In this document: one piece after another, positions 46,666-55,921 of the stretch
Layout: the number at the start of each line of letters is the position of its first letter
Numbering within the stretch: the first letter of the stretch is position 1
From: Herpetosiphon llansteffanensis
GTDB taxonomy: Bacteria; Chloroflexota; Chloroflexia; Chloroflexales; Herpetosiphonaceae
Assembly: GCF_003205875.1 (NCBI RefSeq)
Contig: NZ_PUBZ01000022.1
Span: 80,401 to 144,400 of the forward strand
Length of the DNA: 64,000 nucleotides
Direction of reading: 5' to 3'
Translations under genes and position numbers: made by a program
Notes under the pieces: generated by a model
Told to the model about the DNA's origin: nothing
What the model saw: only the letters and a program-made list of their open reading frames with translations
Databases searched by the model: none

Positions 46666-47634
46666 TTAGCCTCTCCCTGCACTAGTATGCCGCCCAAGCG
46701 GATTGATCCAAAGGCTCAAAACAGAGGCCACTAAATCAACCACAATTAATACAGCGCCCAGCATCGCCAGCAACAAGCCCAAAATCAGCGGATGGAAGGA
46801 GGTTATTGCTTTGGTATTGGTCAGGCTATTGAATAACATCCAGCCAATACCACGCCAATCAAACAAGGATTCAACTAACACCAAACTGCCGACCGCCATT
46901 TGTAAGCCACGGCCTAAGCTCGCAAAAACCGCAGGCGCAACATTCGGAATCGCATGGCGACGCACAATCGTCGTCCAACGCAAGCCTTTACTTTTGGCAA
47001 AGCGCACATAATCTTGTTGCAATTCGTTTTCGAGCAACCCTGCGCCAATTGAGGCAATATAAAAAGCAGGCCGCAAAGCCAAAATGAGCGCAGGTAAAAT
47101 CAGATGTTTCGATGTGGTATAACCCTGAACCGGCAACAATAATTGATTCGTCCAGCCCACACGTTTGACATACAACAAAGCTAAAACCAATAACGACCCC
47201 AAGAAAAAGCCAGGAATAGCATTGCCAAGCGTAAACACGCTAACCATCACTGGTGAGATGCGCCCAGTGCGGGGCGAAATTGCCAGCAAACACATGCCTA
47301 AGCCCAAAATAATCGTCGTCAGAAACGCTACACCCAACAATTTTGCTGAACGAATGATAAAATCATCAATATATTCGTTGACTTTCGTGCGATCTTTATT
47401 AATTCGGCCAAGGTCGCCTTTCGCCATCGCGCTAATCGTTTCGCGATAACGGGTCATAAATGGTTGCCTATCATACTGTACACCGTCAGTTCTACCATTC
47501 TCAGTCATGATAACAATTGGTTTAGGTGGATAAAAATAGCCTGTATACTTATAGGCATACCACGCCCCGAACAAATGTAATGCCGGCACTAACACGATCA
47601 ATAATGCAAGTTTGCGTAATACAAGTCGGCTCAT
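46666..47634 (-). CDS. ABC transporter permease, DppB/OppB type
   Basis: 322 residues. N-terminal helix, a periplasmic loop that is shorter than usual, then the permease core with the GNAIPGFFLGSLLVLALLY helix and EAA loop (DYVRFAKSKGLRWTTIVRRH, IPNVAPAVFASLG). Start at ATG 47634, with GGAG about 10 nt upstream. It is translationally coupled to the DppC-type gene. With no substrate-binding protein or ATPase nearby, the substrate (peptide, nickel or sugar) is open. Confidence 0.9.
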   Translation of the reverse strand: MSRLVLRKLALLIVLVPALHLFGAWYAYKYTGYFYPPKPIVIMTENGRTDGVQYDRQPFMTRYRETISAMAKGDLGRINKDRTKVNEYIDDFIIRSAKLLGVAFLTTIILGLGMCLLAISPRTGRISPVMVSVFTLGNAIPGFFLGSLLVLALLYVKRVGWTNQLLLPVQGYTTSKHLILPALILALRPAFYIASIGAGLLENELQQDYVRFAKSKGLRWTTIVRRHAIPNVAPAVFASLGRGLQMAVGSLVLVESLFDWRGIGWMLFNSLTNTKAITSFHPLILGLLLAMLGAVLIVVDLVASVLSLWINPLGRHTSAGRG

Positions 47635-47793
47635 AAATCTAGTCTCCAATTGGCCCTGAGGATGAGCGTTGAGGTATTGTGTATATTACTCATCCACATA
47701 ATAAAAGGTTCAGCCTTATGACCGACTTCGCTGCAATTAACCAATAATCTAGCTAGCAGATGAATAATTTAATAGCTAAAGTAATGAATTATG

Positions 47794-47928
47794 CCCTCAC
47801 CCCCCAGCCCCCTCTCCCACGAAAACGCGGGCGAGGGGGAGCCGATCATTGTGTACCAAAATATAGCGGTAAAACCACGAGGTTAAAGCCCCTCGCCTGC
47901 GCCACGGGAGAGGGGTTTGGGGTGAGGG
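47794..47928. repeat. GC-rich palindromic element, copy A3 (inverted)
   Basis: 135 bp starting CCCTCACCCCCCAGCCCC and ending GGTTTGGGGTGAGGG; compared with A1 the two arms are exchanged, so it lies in the opposite orientation. It occupies the middle of the 484-bp gap 47635-48118, which has no gene. Confidence 0.8.
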
Positions 47929-48023
47929 AATCCTTCTCATTTCTCCAGCAATCGCAGCATTGATACGCCTAAAAACCGCATTCCCGATCCCCGATCCCTA
48001 ACCTCTGATCCCCACTAAAACGT

Positions 48024-48052
48024 TTGACGCATGATGTCATGCGTGCTAAACT
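48024..48052 (+). promoter_or_regulatory. Promoter with 18-bp palindromic operator ahead of the Fe-S oxidoreductase
   Basis: TTGACG (48024-48029), 17-bp spacer, extended -10 TGC-TAAACT (-10 at 48047-48052). The perfect palindrome ACGCATGATGTCATGCGT (48027-48044) fills the spacer, a classical repressor position. The regulator is unknown. Confidence 0.7.
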
Positions 48053-48118
48053 CGGCATATCCTCTTTTGTAATACAATAGACCCACACCGTGTTCAACCA
48101 GTTCGATGAGGAACGCCC

Positions 48119-50377
48119 ATGCACGAAATCTTATTCAACAGCCAAGTTATCGCCGTTCGCGAGATTTACTGGAACTTACCGCATGCGGTTGAGTATGTGT
48201 TGTACTTGTTTGCCATCGCCGCCATTGGCACGATGTTCTACAAGATGTATCAAGACATTCTGTTGTGGCGACGCGGCCATGCAACAGTGCGCTCAACCAA
48301 TTTTGCCAGTCGCTTGTGGTCAACGACAACCGAGGTTTTTGGGCAGAAGCGCGTCTTACGCGATCGCACGCCAGGCATTATGCACACCTTTATCTTCTAC
48401 GGCTTTTTGGCGCTGTTTATCGGCACCGATATTATTGCCGCTGAAGCCGACTTCACCATTCCGATTGCAGGTGAAGAGCAAGGCAAGATTTTAACTGGTG
48501 GCTTTTATCAGTATTACGAGCTGATTCTCGATGTCATGGGTGTGGTCTTTTTAGCTGGTTTGCTCTGGGCGTTGTGGCGACGCTACAAAACCAAACCAAC
48601 CCGCTTGGATAATCGCCGTACCGATGCATGGGTGCTTTGGTCGATGATTTTCATTGTGGTTGGTGGCTACTTTATTGAAATTCTGCGCTTGGCCAACCAA
48701 ACTATGACCGTTGGCGAAGGAGCAAACGCCGTTACCGCGATTGTCTACGAGCAAGGCTGGGCCAAATGGGCGATCTTCGGCTATCCTGGGGCAGCAGTTG
48801 CCCGCGCTATCGGTCTTGGGGTCGAACGCGCTGCCGATGGCACGATCATTCATAGCCAAGTTGCCTTATGGATTCACCGCGTGCTCTGGCTGAGCCATAT
48901 GGCGGTGGTTTTTGCCTTCGTTGGCTCGATTCCCTTTACCAAATTTCGCCACATTTTCTATACCCCGCTCAATACTTTGTTCCGCGATCGCGACCCCAAA
49001 GGTGCGCTCGACCGCATTCCAAACATGGAAGAGGAACTGGAAAAAGATGAGCCAAAATTGGGCATTACCAGCCTGAGCGACTTCTCATGGAAGCGTCGCA
49101 TGGACTTCGATGCCTGTATGCGCTGTGGCCGCTGTCAAGATAATTGTCCGGCCTTTGCCTCTGGCTCCGATCTTTCGCCCAAATGGCTGATTACCAAGAT
49201 GAGCGATTTGATGCATGGCGGCCCAGTGATGAAGCGCGATGGCACGGTGGTGATGGTGCAGCCTGCTGGCTCAACCGCAGCCGCACCAACTGTTAGCAAT
49301 GGCGTGAAAATCGAATTGCTCGAAGGCACGCCCGAAACCTTGCCATTGTATGAGCAAGGTATTGTCACCGAGAACGAACTATGGGCTTGTACCACCTGTC
49401 GCGCCTGTATGACCGAGTGTCCAGCGACGATTGAGCATGTCGATGACATTATCGATTTCCGCCGCAACTTGACCATGGTGATGGGCGAAATTCCATCAGG
49501 GGTCAAGACAGTATTACAGGGTATCGAGCGCAATGGCAACCCATGGAAATTGCCTCAGCGCCAGCGTACCGCGTGGGCCGATGGCCTCGACGTGCCAACC
49601 TTGGCCGAAAAAGAAGAAGCCGAGGTCTTGTATTGGGTTGGTTGTGCGCCATCGTATGATGATCGCTCGAAGAAAACCGCCCGCGCAATGGTGCAGCTCA
49701 TGCAAAAAGCTGGGGTCGATTTTGCCATCCTTGGCGATGAAGAAACCTGTACTGGCGACCCAGCCCGCCGCATGGGCGAGGAATTGTTGTACGAACAACA
49801 AGCCAATACCAATATCGAAACCATGGGCCAATACAAATTCAAGAAGATCGTCACCACCTGTGCCCACTGCTACAATACTGTCAAAAACGAGTATCCGCAA
49901 TTTGGCGGCAAAGCTGGCGTGGATTACGAAGTGGTGCACCATACCGAATTCTTGAACGATTTGGTCGAAGCTGGTAAGCTCAACCCAACCGTACCAGTCA
50001 ACGAAAAAGTCGTCTATCACGACCCATGTTACATTGGCCGCTACAACGATATTTACGAAGAGCCACGCAATGTGCTGAATAGTATTCCTGGCTTGGAGTT
50101 GGTCGAGGCTGGCCCACGCAATCGCGAAAAAGCGATGTGTTGTGGTGGCGGTGGCGGCAACGCGTGGCTCGAAGGTTGGGGCGATAAACACGTCAATGTG
50201 ATTCGGCTTGAACAATTGCAAACCGAAAAGCCCGATACCGTGGCGATGGGCTGCCCCTTCTGTATGGTGATGTTCGAGGACGCTGCCAAGAACACCAACC
50301 AATCAGAAACCCTTGGCCGCAAAGACGTAGCCGAAATTCTCTTGCAATCGGTTGGCGAGCAACCACCAGCCGCCTAA
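48119..50377 (+). CDS. Membrane Fe-S oxidoreductase, HdrD/EMO-like (cytochrome b-type plus CCG domains)
   Basis: 752 residues. The first ~290 form a five-helix nitrate-reductase-gamma-like haem b domain (several His in helices). Then come two 4Fe-4S motifs, CMRCGRCQDNCP (from C333) and CTTCRACMTECP (from C424), and two CCG domains (CTGDPAR...TTCAHCYN and YHDPCY...CCGGGGG). This is the architecture of membrane heterodisulfide-reductase-like proteins, including ETF:menaquinone oxidoreductases that take electrons from acyl-CoA dehydrogenases. No etfAB genes are adjacent, so the donor is inferred. GAGGA ahead of the ATG and a palindromic operator in the promoter. Confidence 0.85.
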   Translation: MHEILFNSQVIAVREIYWNLPHAVEYVLYLFAIAAIGTMFYKMYQDILLWRRGHATVRSTNFASRLWSTTTEVFGQKRVLRDRTPGIMHTFIFYGFLALFIGTDIIAAEADFTIPIAGEEQGKILTGGFYQYYELILDVMGVVFLAGLLWALWRRYKTKPTRLDNRRTDAWVLWSMIFIVVGGYFIEILRLANQTMTVGEGANAVTAIVYEQGWAKWAIFGYPGAAVARAIGLGVERAADGTIIHSQVALWIHRVLWLSHMAVVFAFVGSIPFTKFRHIFYTPLNTLFRDRDPKGALDRIPNMEEELEKDEPKLGITSLSDFSWKRRMDFDACMRCGRCQDNCPAFASGSDLSPKWLITKMSDLMHGGPVMKRDGTVVMVQPAGSTAAAPTVSNGVKIELLEGTPETLPLYEQGIVTENELWACTTCRACMTECPATIEHVDDIIDFRRNLTMVMGEIPSGVKTVLQGIERNGNPWKLPQRQRTAWADGLDVPTLAEKEEAEVLYWVGCAPSYDDRSKKTARAMVQLMQKAGVDFAILGDEETCTGDPARRMGEELLYEQQANTNIETMGQYKFKKIVTTCAHCYNTVKNEYPQFGGKAGVDYEVVHHTEFLNDLVEAGKLNPTVPVNEKVVYHDPCYIGRYNDIYEEPRNVLNSIPGLELVEAGPRNREKAMCCGGGGGNAWLEGWGDKHVNVIRLEQLQTEKPDTVAMGCPFCMVMFEDAAKNTNQSETLGRKDVAEILLQSVGEQPPAA

Positions 50378-50397
50378 ATTCAGTGCGTAGAACCAAA

Positions 50398-50429
50398 AAC
50401 CCCCGCCATTGAGAAAATGGCGGGGGTTT
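50398..50429 (+). terminator. Bidirectional terminator after the Fe-S oxidoreductase gene
   Basis: Stem AACCCCCGCCATT with AATGGCGGGGGTT around GAGA, followed by TTGTTT; A-rich on the other side, so it also serves the convergent lipoprotein gene. Confidence 0.9.
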
Positions 50430-50432
50430 TGT

Positions 50433-51071
50433 TTATTCTTGAAACAGCAGATAGTTGGTCGGGTCAAATTTGGCGGCAAGCAAAAATGTGCGCGCCTGCG
50501 CCACATCGTGCTCGCTAAATTCGATAATCTCTGAAGCAGTAGCGTGATCGGGGTTATCGGTCAAGGCCCAAATTGCCAATTGTTTGGCCACAAACTCGTC
50601 GCTGCTTTGCATAGCCAAATGGTCAATCAGGCGTTGCAATTCCGTATCAACAAAGCCATCAAACGCATAGGTATCAGCTTCAACACCTGGTTCAGCATAC
50701 AATTCAAGGCTGTAGGCTTCAATTACGCCGTAGCGAGCGGTATCCTGTTTCGTAATCAGTGCCCTTGAGTGGATATAGGTATCTTCGGGGGTATCAAGCT
50801 GACCTTCATAGGCAATTAAGACCATATCTTCGTGATCAGCGCTTTGATTATCCAAAATGAGGCCAGCAGGAATCGTGATCCGCAGCGAGCGATCAGTTTT
50901 GCCAGTGACGGTCATCATCAGGACACTACCAGCAGTACCAGAGTTTTTAAATGCTAAATCGATTAAGCCTTGATCGTAGGCTTCTTGGATTGAGCGTGGT
51001 TCGGCATTGAGCGAACAGCCAGTAAGCACGATCAATAACAGCCCAAGCCCAATGGTGCGGAGCAGATACAT
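50433..51071 (-). CDS. Putative lipoprotein, function unknown
   Basis: 212 residues. Signal peptide with lipobox LTGC (about residues 16-19), so secreted and lipid-anchored. The mature domain mixes beta-rich (GSVLMMTVTGKTDRSLRITI) and helical segments (ELQRLIDHLAMQSSDEFVAKQ, ASEIIEFSEHDVAQARTFLL). I chose ATG 51071, with GAGGG about 8 nt upstream. No family recognised. It is the downstream neighbour of the PurD-like gene on the same strand, 79 nt apart. Confidence 0.75.
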   Translation of the reverse strand: MYLLRTIGLGLLLIVLTGCSLNAEPRSIQEAYDQGLIDLAFKNSGTAGSVLMMTVTGKTDRSLRITIPAGLILDNQSADHEDMVLIAYEGQLDTPEDTYIHSRALITKQDTARYGVIEAYSLELYAEPGVEADTYAFDGFVDTELQRLIDHLAMQSSDEFVAKQLAIWALTDNPDHATASEIIEFSEHDVAQARTFLLAAKFDPTNYLLFQE

Positions 51072-51150
51072 ATTCAACTTCCCTCAACTGTAGATTAACC
51101 GTAGCATACGTGCGATTTTTGGCCAAGACTAGCGACCAAAGACTGATCTG

Positions 51151-52512
51151 CTAGAGTTCGCGCAGGCCAATATCGTTGCGATAGGTCGCTGATGCGATGC
51201 GCAGGCGTTTGAGATTCTGATAGGCTTTTGTATGGGCATCAGCCAACGTAGCCGCTTGCGCCGTCACGGTCACAATCCGGCCAGCCTTTGAAGAAAGGTG
51301 ATTGCCGCCCATTGAACGGACTAACATCGCATCGCTCAGCGCACTACTAACCCCACTCAACAAGCTGCGCTTTTCGGGCATATGCATTTCTTCGGAAACA
51401 TAGCGCAAGCCATTGGGATTAGCAGTTTCATTTTGAAATGCCACAACGCCAGGCTCCAGCTCGGCGATGCCATCGATTGCCATGTCGGTGCTAAAACTGT
51501 GGGGATAGCCACTTGCCACCATGGTCACACCCACGCTGGCTTCTGGCCGCCAACGTAGGGCTGGCACATTCAGCAAACTACGATTATTGGCCGCAACCAG
51601 CAGCGGAAACAAATCGTCTTCGAGCAAGGGCAACAGCACTTGGGCCTCTGGATCGCTAAGCGTTGTGCGAATGCGCAAGACTTGCGGCCCGCGCGAGGTA
51701 ATGGCGCAATCGACACCCAAAATACCCCACCACGGCAGTTTATCGCGTAGTAGAGCAGCCCGAATTGGCTCCAAAATGCTTGCACTCAGATAATCGCCAA
51801 TTTGCTTGAGGATGCCGCTAGGCGTGGTATGTGCACCCATGCCTTCAGCCGCCCAGCCTTGATCGTTATCATCGAGCCGATCGTAGATACGCACAGCTTG
51901 CATTGGAATCAAGGTGGTTCCATCGGTCAGGGCTGAAAGCGCGACGGTTGGGCCAAGTGCAGGTTGCTCAATCACCACGCCACGATAATGGCCTGCGCGT
52001 GGTGGCAAGGCAAAAATTCCAGCCAAGGCCGCCAATGCTTCAGCCCGATCGGTATAGGCCCCATCGTATTCAGAAGGATAATCGCCCCACAACACAATTG
52101 GCATTGGCTGCGAGGCAACATACCGCTCAGCAGTTGCCAAATCACCTAAAGCGCGGCCAGTTGAGGTTGGAATTTGGTGGCGATTGAGAAATTCTTTGAG
52201 CCACAAGCGCGAGCGTTCAAGCACCGCCGACTGTTTGGGCGGCCCACAGACCGGAATTTTATACATGAGCGCTGCATCGGCCAAACCGTTGCTCAGATAA
52301 CTGCCCTCTGCTGGCACAATCACCTGAAAATGCTCATCGTAGGCCCACTTCGCCAACTCGGTCATGTTTTCAAATGGCTCTGCGTTTGGCACAAGCAAAC
52401 TTGTCCCACCATTGCCAGGTACGGTGGCTAAACTATCAATCCGCTGGCTGTTGAACAACTTCCAAACATAGGCATGGGCTGCGCCACTGTTGCCAAGCAC
52501 AAGTACTTTCAT
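51151..52512 (-). CDS. PurD-like (GAR synthetase-fold) ATP-grasp protein with lost ligands
   Basis: 453 residues. It aligns with phosphoribosylamine-glycine ligase: N-domain start VLVLGNSGAAHAYVWKL, FQVIVPAEGSYLSNGLADA, ERSRLWLKEFLNRHQIPT, GMGAHTT, LSDPEAQ and the C-terminal GRIVTVTAQAATLADAHTKA. However, the ATP-binding lysine loop (normally VVKADGLAAGKG) is PIVLWGDYPSEYDGA, and the metal-ligand strand EFNxRFGDPE is LRIRTTLSDPE, so Glu and Asn are missing. It is therefore unlikely to be the housekeeping PurD. No other pur gene is near. Assignment to the fold is good, activity is doubtful. Confidence 0.75.
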   Translation of the reverse strand: MKVLVLGNSGAAHAYVWKLFNSQRIDSLATVPGNGGTSLLVPNAEPFENMTELAKWAYDEHFQVIVPAEGSYLSNGLADAALMYKIPVCGPPKQSAVLERSRLWLKEFLNRHQIPTSTGRALGDLATAERYVASQPMPIVLWGDYPSEYDGAYTDRAEALAALAGIFALPPRAGHYRGVVIEQPALGPTVALSALTDGTTLIPMQAVRIYDRLDDNDQGWAAEGMGAHTTPSGILKQIGDYLSASILEPIRAALLRDKLPWWGILGVDCAITSRGPQVLRIRTTLSDPEAQVLLPLLEDDLFPLLVAANNRSLLNVPALRWRPEASVGVTMVASGYPHSFSTDMAIDGIAELEPGVVAFQNETANPNGLRYVSEEMHMPEKRSLLSGVSSALSDAMLVRSMGGNHLSSKAGRIVTVTAQAATLADAHTKAYQNLKRLRIASATYRNDIGLREL

Positions 52513-52585
52513 AGGCCTAAATTACTAATAGAATCGCCAAATCAAAGCTTGATTTAGCGATTCGTAACGCTTGCATTCAGATCAA

Positions 52586-52622
52586 GAGCCAACTGGTGCA
52601 GTCAGCCCACACCAGTTGGCTC
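52586..52622 (-). terminator. Hairpin after the GH57 gene
   Basis: Perfect 13-bp stem GAGCCAACTGGTG/CACCAGTTGGCTC (52586-52598, 52610-52622), 11-nt loop. The U tract on the minus strand is poor (TTGATCT). Confidence 0.6.
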
Positions 52623-52628
52623 CATTGG

Positions 52629-54605
52629 TTAAGCGACCAAACCCTCACGGGCAGCAAACACATGATAATCAATCGTTGGGAATGGATTATCAAGGTCGTT
52701 GAAGCTTGCGGTAAGTTCGCGCATCAAGCCAAGGTCATTGGCCTCAATTGCATCAGCCAATTGGCTAAACCGATCGACATGCTCATTAAAGCGCTTGGTG
52801 GCATAATCTTGGGCTTGACCAGTTGTTACCAAGAAAGGCCAGTCGCTCGACTGCAACAGCAGCAATTCGCGAGCAGTTTGGGCCAAGGCCTCAGCCAAAT
52901 CGCCATCGGTTTGGGGATAAGCTGCGACTAAACCCTCCATGCGTTTTTCTGCCGCATGAATAATTGGCCACATCCACTCGGTTTCTGGGTTGAGCCAGGT
53001 TTGGTGCGTGCCATTGGAACCCCACGAGCTTTCGGGTAGGTTCAACGATTCACGCGGTGGATTATTGGCAATATATTCCGAAGCCGTGGTCAGATCAATA
53101 TCGGGATTGGCTGCCAAGCGCCGCAGCACTTCGCGCATCCAATCGACCCCTTCAAACCACCAGTGGCCGAACAATTCGGTGTCGTAGTTTGATGAAATCA
53201 GGCCATAGCGCCCAGTTTGGCCGCGATATTCGCTGATCACTTGATGCACCAAATTGGTGAAGTGATCGGCGTGGGCATGAATTTTGTCGTTAATCCAATC
53301 GGGATGATAGTAATCTTTGAAGCCAAGATCGACTTTTGGCCCAGTGATGCGCCAATATTGCATGCCGCTTTCACTATCTTTGCGATGAAACTCGCGATAG
53401 TTGGCATCGCCTGGATAGCCCCATTCTGCCGACCACACCTGCAAGCCAGTTTTGTGATGGCGACCAATCGCGGCAACTTTATCGCTCAAGCCAACCAAGT
53501 AGGGCTGAAGCGTGCTATTGCCAGTTGGCGGAACTTCGCGCGTCACTGGCACAACATATTTGCGCAGCGTATCGCCATATGGCCCAAGAATTTTGCCCTC
53601 GGCTTTATCCATGGGCGCGCCACCTTCGATGGTGGTGGTTTCGACGAAGAAACACTCGATGCCTTGGGCTTCGAGAAATTCTTCGACCCCTGGTTTGCGC
53701 TCGGTTTCGCTGCGATCTTCAGGGTAGTAGGCTGGGCGATAGGCGCACTCTGGCAGCCAAATCGCTTTGGGTTTGCGGCCATAATGGCGCTCGTAGCTTT
53801 GCACTGCAACCGCAATTTGGGCATAAATCGTTGAATCGCGGCTCACCAATGGCAAGTAGCCATGGGTTGCGCCACAAGTAATAATTTCGATATAGCCAGC
53901 ATCTTGCAATTGGCGGAAGGCTCCGACAATATCGCGGTTATAACGTTCGATAAACGAGCGCTTGATCATGCTGTACCAATCGCGATACCACTGGGCCAAA
54001 TAGGCTTTGTGGGGATCAGGTTGCTCTAGGGGAGCAGGTTCTTCAAGCTCTGCCTCAACGTCAAGTTCTTCCTCGGCATCAGCATCAGCAGCTTCATCAA
54101 TTTCCGCAACGTCGGCGCTAGCAACAGTGGTGGCGCTCAACAAGCCTGCATGGAGAGGGGCTGGCGAATCACCAGCAGTTGAAGAAAGCAGGGCATCGTT
54201 TTTCGTAATTAGGCTTTCAAGCTCTTCGCTCGAAAGCAGTGGAGTTGACTCTGGCTCTGGCTCTGGCTCTAATTCAGCCCGTTGGGCGGCTTCCCAAACA
54301 GCCTGAACATCGGCCAAGCGATCAATATCAGCTTGAGCAGCAACAATCTTTTCGTCGAGATACTCTTCGAAATTGTGCAAAATCGTTGGGTCGGCCAATT
54401 GTTCGGTCAGAATTGGCGTAATCCCAATCGTCAAGCGAGGTGTAACCCCATCGTTGATCAGATCAGTCAGCGCATTGAGTAGTGGAATATACGTCTCGGA
54501 AGCGGCCTCGTGAAGCCATTCTTCACCGTGAGGCCAGCGGCCAGCTTTGCGACAATAGGGCAAGTGGCTATGTAAGACAAACGTAAACGCACCTTGTTTT
54601 GGCAT
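52629..54605 (-). CDS. Glycoside hydrolase family 57 protein (branching-enzyme/amylase type)
   Basis: 658 residues. GH57 motifs: FVLHSHLPYCRKAGRWPHGE near the start, IWLPECAYRP with nucleophile E286, and SSNYDTELFGHWWFEG with acid D475; these fit the 1,4-alpha-glucan branching enzyme/DUF1957 subgroup, which handles glycogen or maltodextrin. A highly acidic, Pro/Ser-rich insertion of roughly 95 residues (about 105-200; EPEPEPES, EEELDVEAELEEPA) splits the catalytic barrel region and is not typical of the family. AAGGAG six nt ahead fixes ATG 54605. Cytoplasmic by lack of a signal peptide. Confidence 0.88.
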   Translation of the reverse strand: MPKQGAFTFVLHSHLPYCRKAGRWPHGEEWLHEAASETYIPLLNALTDLINDGVTPRLTIGITPILTEQLADPTILHNFEEYLDEKIVAAQADIDRLADVQAVWEAAQRAELEPEPEPESTPLLSSEELESLITKNDALLSSTAGDSPAPLHAGLLSATTVASADVAEIDEAADADAEEELDVEAELEEPAPLEQPDPHKAYLAQWYRDWYSMIKRSFIERYNRDIVGAFRQLQDAGYIEIITCGATHGYLPLVSRDSTIYAQIAVAVQSYERHYGRKPKAIWLPECAYRPAYYPEDRSETERKPGVEEFLEAQGIECFFVETTTIEGGAPMDKAEGKILGPYGDTLRKYVVPVTREVPPTGNSTLQPYLVGLSDKVAAIGRHHKTGLQVWSAEWGYPGDANYREFHRKDSESGMQYWRITGPKVDLGFKDYYHPDWINDKIHAHADHFTNLVHQVISEYRGQTGRYGLISSNYDTELFGHWWFEGVDWMREVLRRLAANPDIDLTTASEYIANNPPRESLNLPESSWGSNGTHQTWLNPETEWMWPIIHAAEKRMEGLVAAYPQTDGDLAEALAQTARELLLLQSSDWPFLVTTGQAQDYATKRFNEHVDRFSQLADAIEANDLGLMRELTASFNDLDNPFPTIDYHVFAAREGLVA

Positions 54606-54730
54606 AGATGCTCCTTCTGTGCGGAACATGCGGGACATGTTGCAGAGGTCGGTTCCCATTATAGCAGGTGTTCGCAAGCCAGAAGTATGCCGCGAGGCTT
54701 GTGGAGCGGTGCTTTATGCGCAAGCGTGAT

Positions 54731-54852
54731 CCCCTCACCCCAACCCCTCGCCCGTGCGCGGGCGAGGGGCTTTTTCACCCAGATCGCTGGGAAACCATCG
54801 TCGACTCCCCCTCTCCCGCGTTTTCGTGGGAGAGGGGGCTGGGGGGTGAGGG
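54731..54852. repeat. GC-rich palindromic element, copy A4
   Basis: 122 bp from CCCCTCACCCCAACCCC to GGGGGGTGAGGG in the same orientation as A1. Its right end lies 9 nt from the stop codon of the aldo/keto reductase gene, so it probably forms part of that transcript's 3' end. Confidence 0.8.
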
Positions 54853-54861
54853 AATCAAGAA

Positions 54862-55815
54862 CTAATAGCGCGTGCCCACCGCAGCATCGATTGGCAACAC
54901 AGCATCAATTGCGGCCAGCTCGGCGGCGCTGAGCTCAACATTCAAAGCCGCCATATTTTCTTCGAGGTAGCGACGGCGCTTGGTGCCTGGAATTGGCACA
55001 ATATCATCGCCTTTGGCCAAGACCCAAGCCAAGGCCAATTGAGCTGGCGTGATGCCTTTTTGGCTGGCCAGTTGCTCAATATGCTGCACCAAGCTCAAGT
55101 TGCGTTGAAAATTCTCGCCTTGGAAGCGTGGTGAGTAGCGGCGATAATCATCGGCGGCAAAATCATCGACGCTGCGAAATTGGCCAGTCAAGAAGCCACG
55201 CCCCAGTGGGCTATAGGCCACAAAGCCAATGCCCAACTCACGAGTTGTCGCCAAAATTTCAATTTCTGGCTCGCGCGACCAGAGCGAATACTCGGTTTGC
55301 AAGGCGCTAATTGGGTGAACTTGATGGGCGCGCCGAATTGTTGGGGCATCGGCTTCGGATAAACCGATGTAGCGCACCTTGCCAGCCTGTACCAACTCGG
55401 CCATTGCGCCGACCGTTTCCTCAATTGGCACATTGGCATCAACCCGATGCTGATAATAGAGATCGATATGCTCAACGCCCAAGCGTTGCAGCGAGGCATC
55501 GCAGGCGGCTTTAACATATTCAGGCCGGCCATTGATTGAGCGCTGATTATCGGGGCCCCGTTGAATACCAAATTTCGTTGCCAGAATAACCTGATCGCGG
55601 CGACCTTTGAACGCCTTGCCAACCAATTGCTCATTGGTAAAAGGCCCATACATATCGGCGGTATCGAAGAAATTCACGCCTAATTCCAAGGCTCGATCGA
55701 TGGTTGCCAGCGATTCGGCCTCGTCGGTTGGGCCATAAAACTCCGACATACCCATACAACCTAAGCCAATTGGATTAACTGTGAGTCCTTGGCTGCCTAG
55801 TGACCGTTGTTTCAT
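54862..55815 (-). CDS. Aldo/keto reductase
   Basis: 317 residues of the YajO/tas-like branch. Catalytic tetrad: D in [11 protein letters not shown], the Tyr of the same motif, K in ILATKFG and H in [14 protein letters not shown] site [11 protein letters not shown] near the C-terminus. It reduces aldehydes or ketones; substrate unknown. GGAGG five nt ahead sets ATG 55815. The promoter has MerR-type geometry (see 55853), which suggests induction by an electrophile or oxidative signal through a MerR regulator encoded elsewhere. Confidence 0.93.
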   Translation of the reverse strand: MKQRSLGSQGLTVNPIGLGCMGMSEFYGPTDEAESLATIDRALELGVNFFDTADMYGPFTNEQLVGKAFKGRRDQVILATKFGIQRGPDNQRSINGRPEYVKAACDASLQRLGVEHIDLYYQHRVDANVPIEETVGAMAELVQAGKVRYIGLSEADAPTIRRAHQVHPISALQTEYSLWSREPEIEILATTRELGIGFVAYSPLGRGFLTGQFRSVDDFAADDYRRYSPRFQGENFQRNLSLVQHIEQLASQKGITPAQLALAWVLAKGDDIVPIPGTKRRRYLEENMAALNVELSAAELAAIDAVLPIDAAVGTRY

Positions 55816-55852
55816 TCCTGCCTCCAGCAATGGATCATAAACCAATGCAGGC

Positions 55853-55883
55853 AGTCTACACCTTTGAGTGCGCTCAAAGTCAA
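55853..55883 (-). promoter_or_regulatory. MerR-type promoter of the aldo/keto reductase gene
   Basis: Minus strand TTGACT (55883-55878), 19-bp spacer, TAGACT (55858-55853). CTTTGAGTGCGCTCAAAG (55862-55879; 7-bp arms) sits in the spacer. Long 19-bp spacers with a central palindrome are the hallmark of MerR-activated promoters. Confidence 0.7.
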
Positions 55884-55921
55884 GTGCTGGAATGTGGCCA
55901 AGCCTAGCCAGCTACCTCAGC

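Noticed and set aside
49514..50302. 262-residue minus-strand frame inside the Fe-S oxidoreductase gene
   Set aside because: Antisense shadow; the + strand frame has clear CCG and Fe-S motifs.
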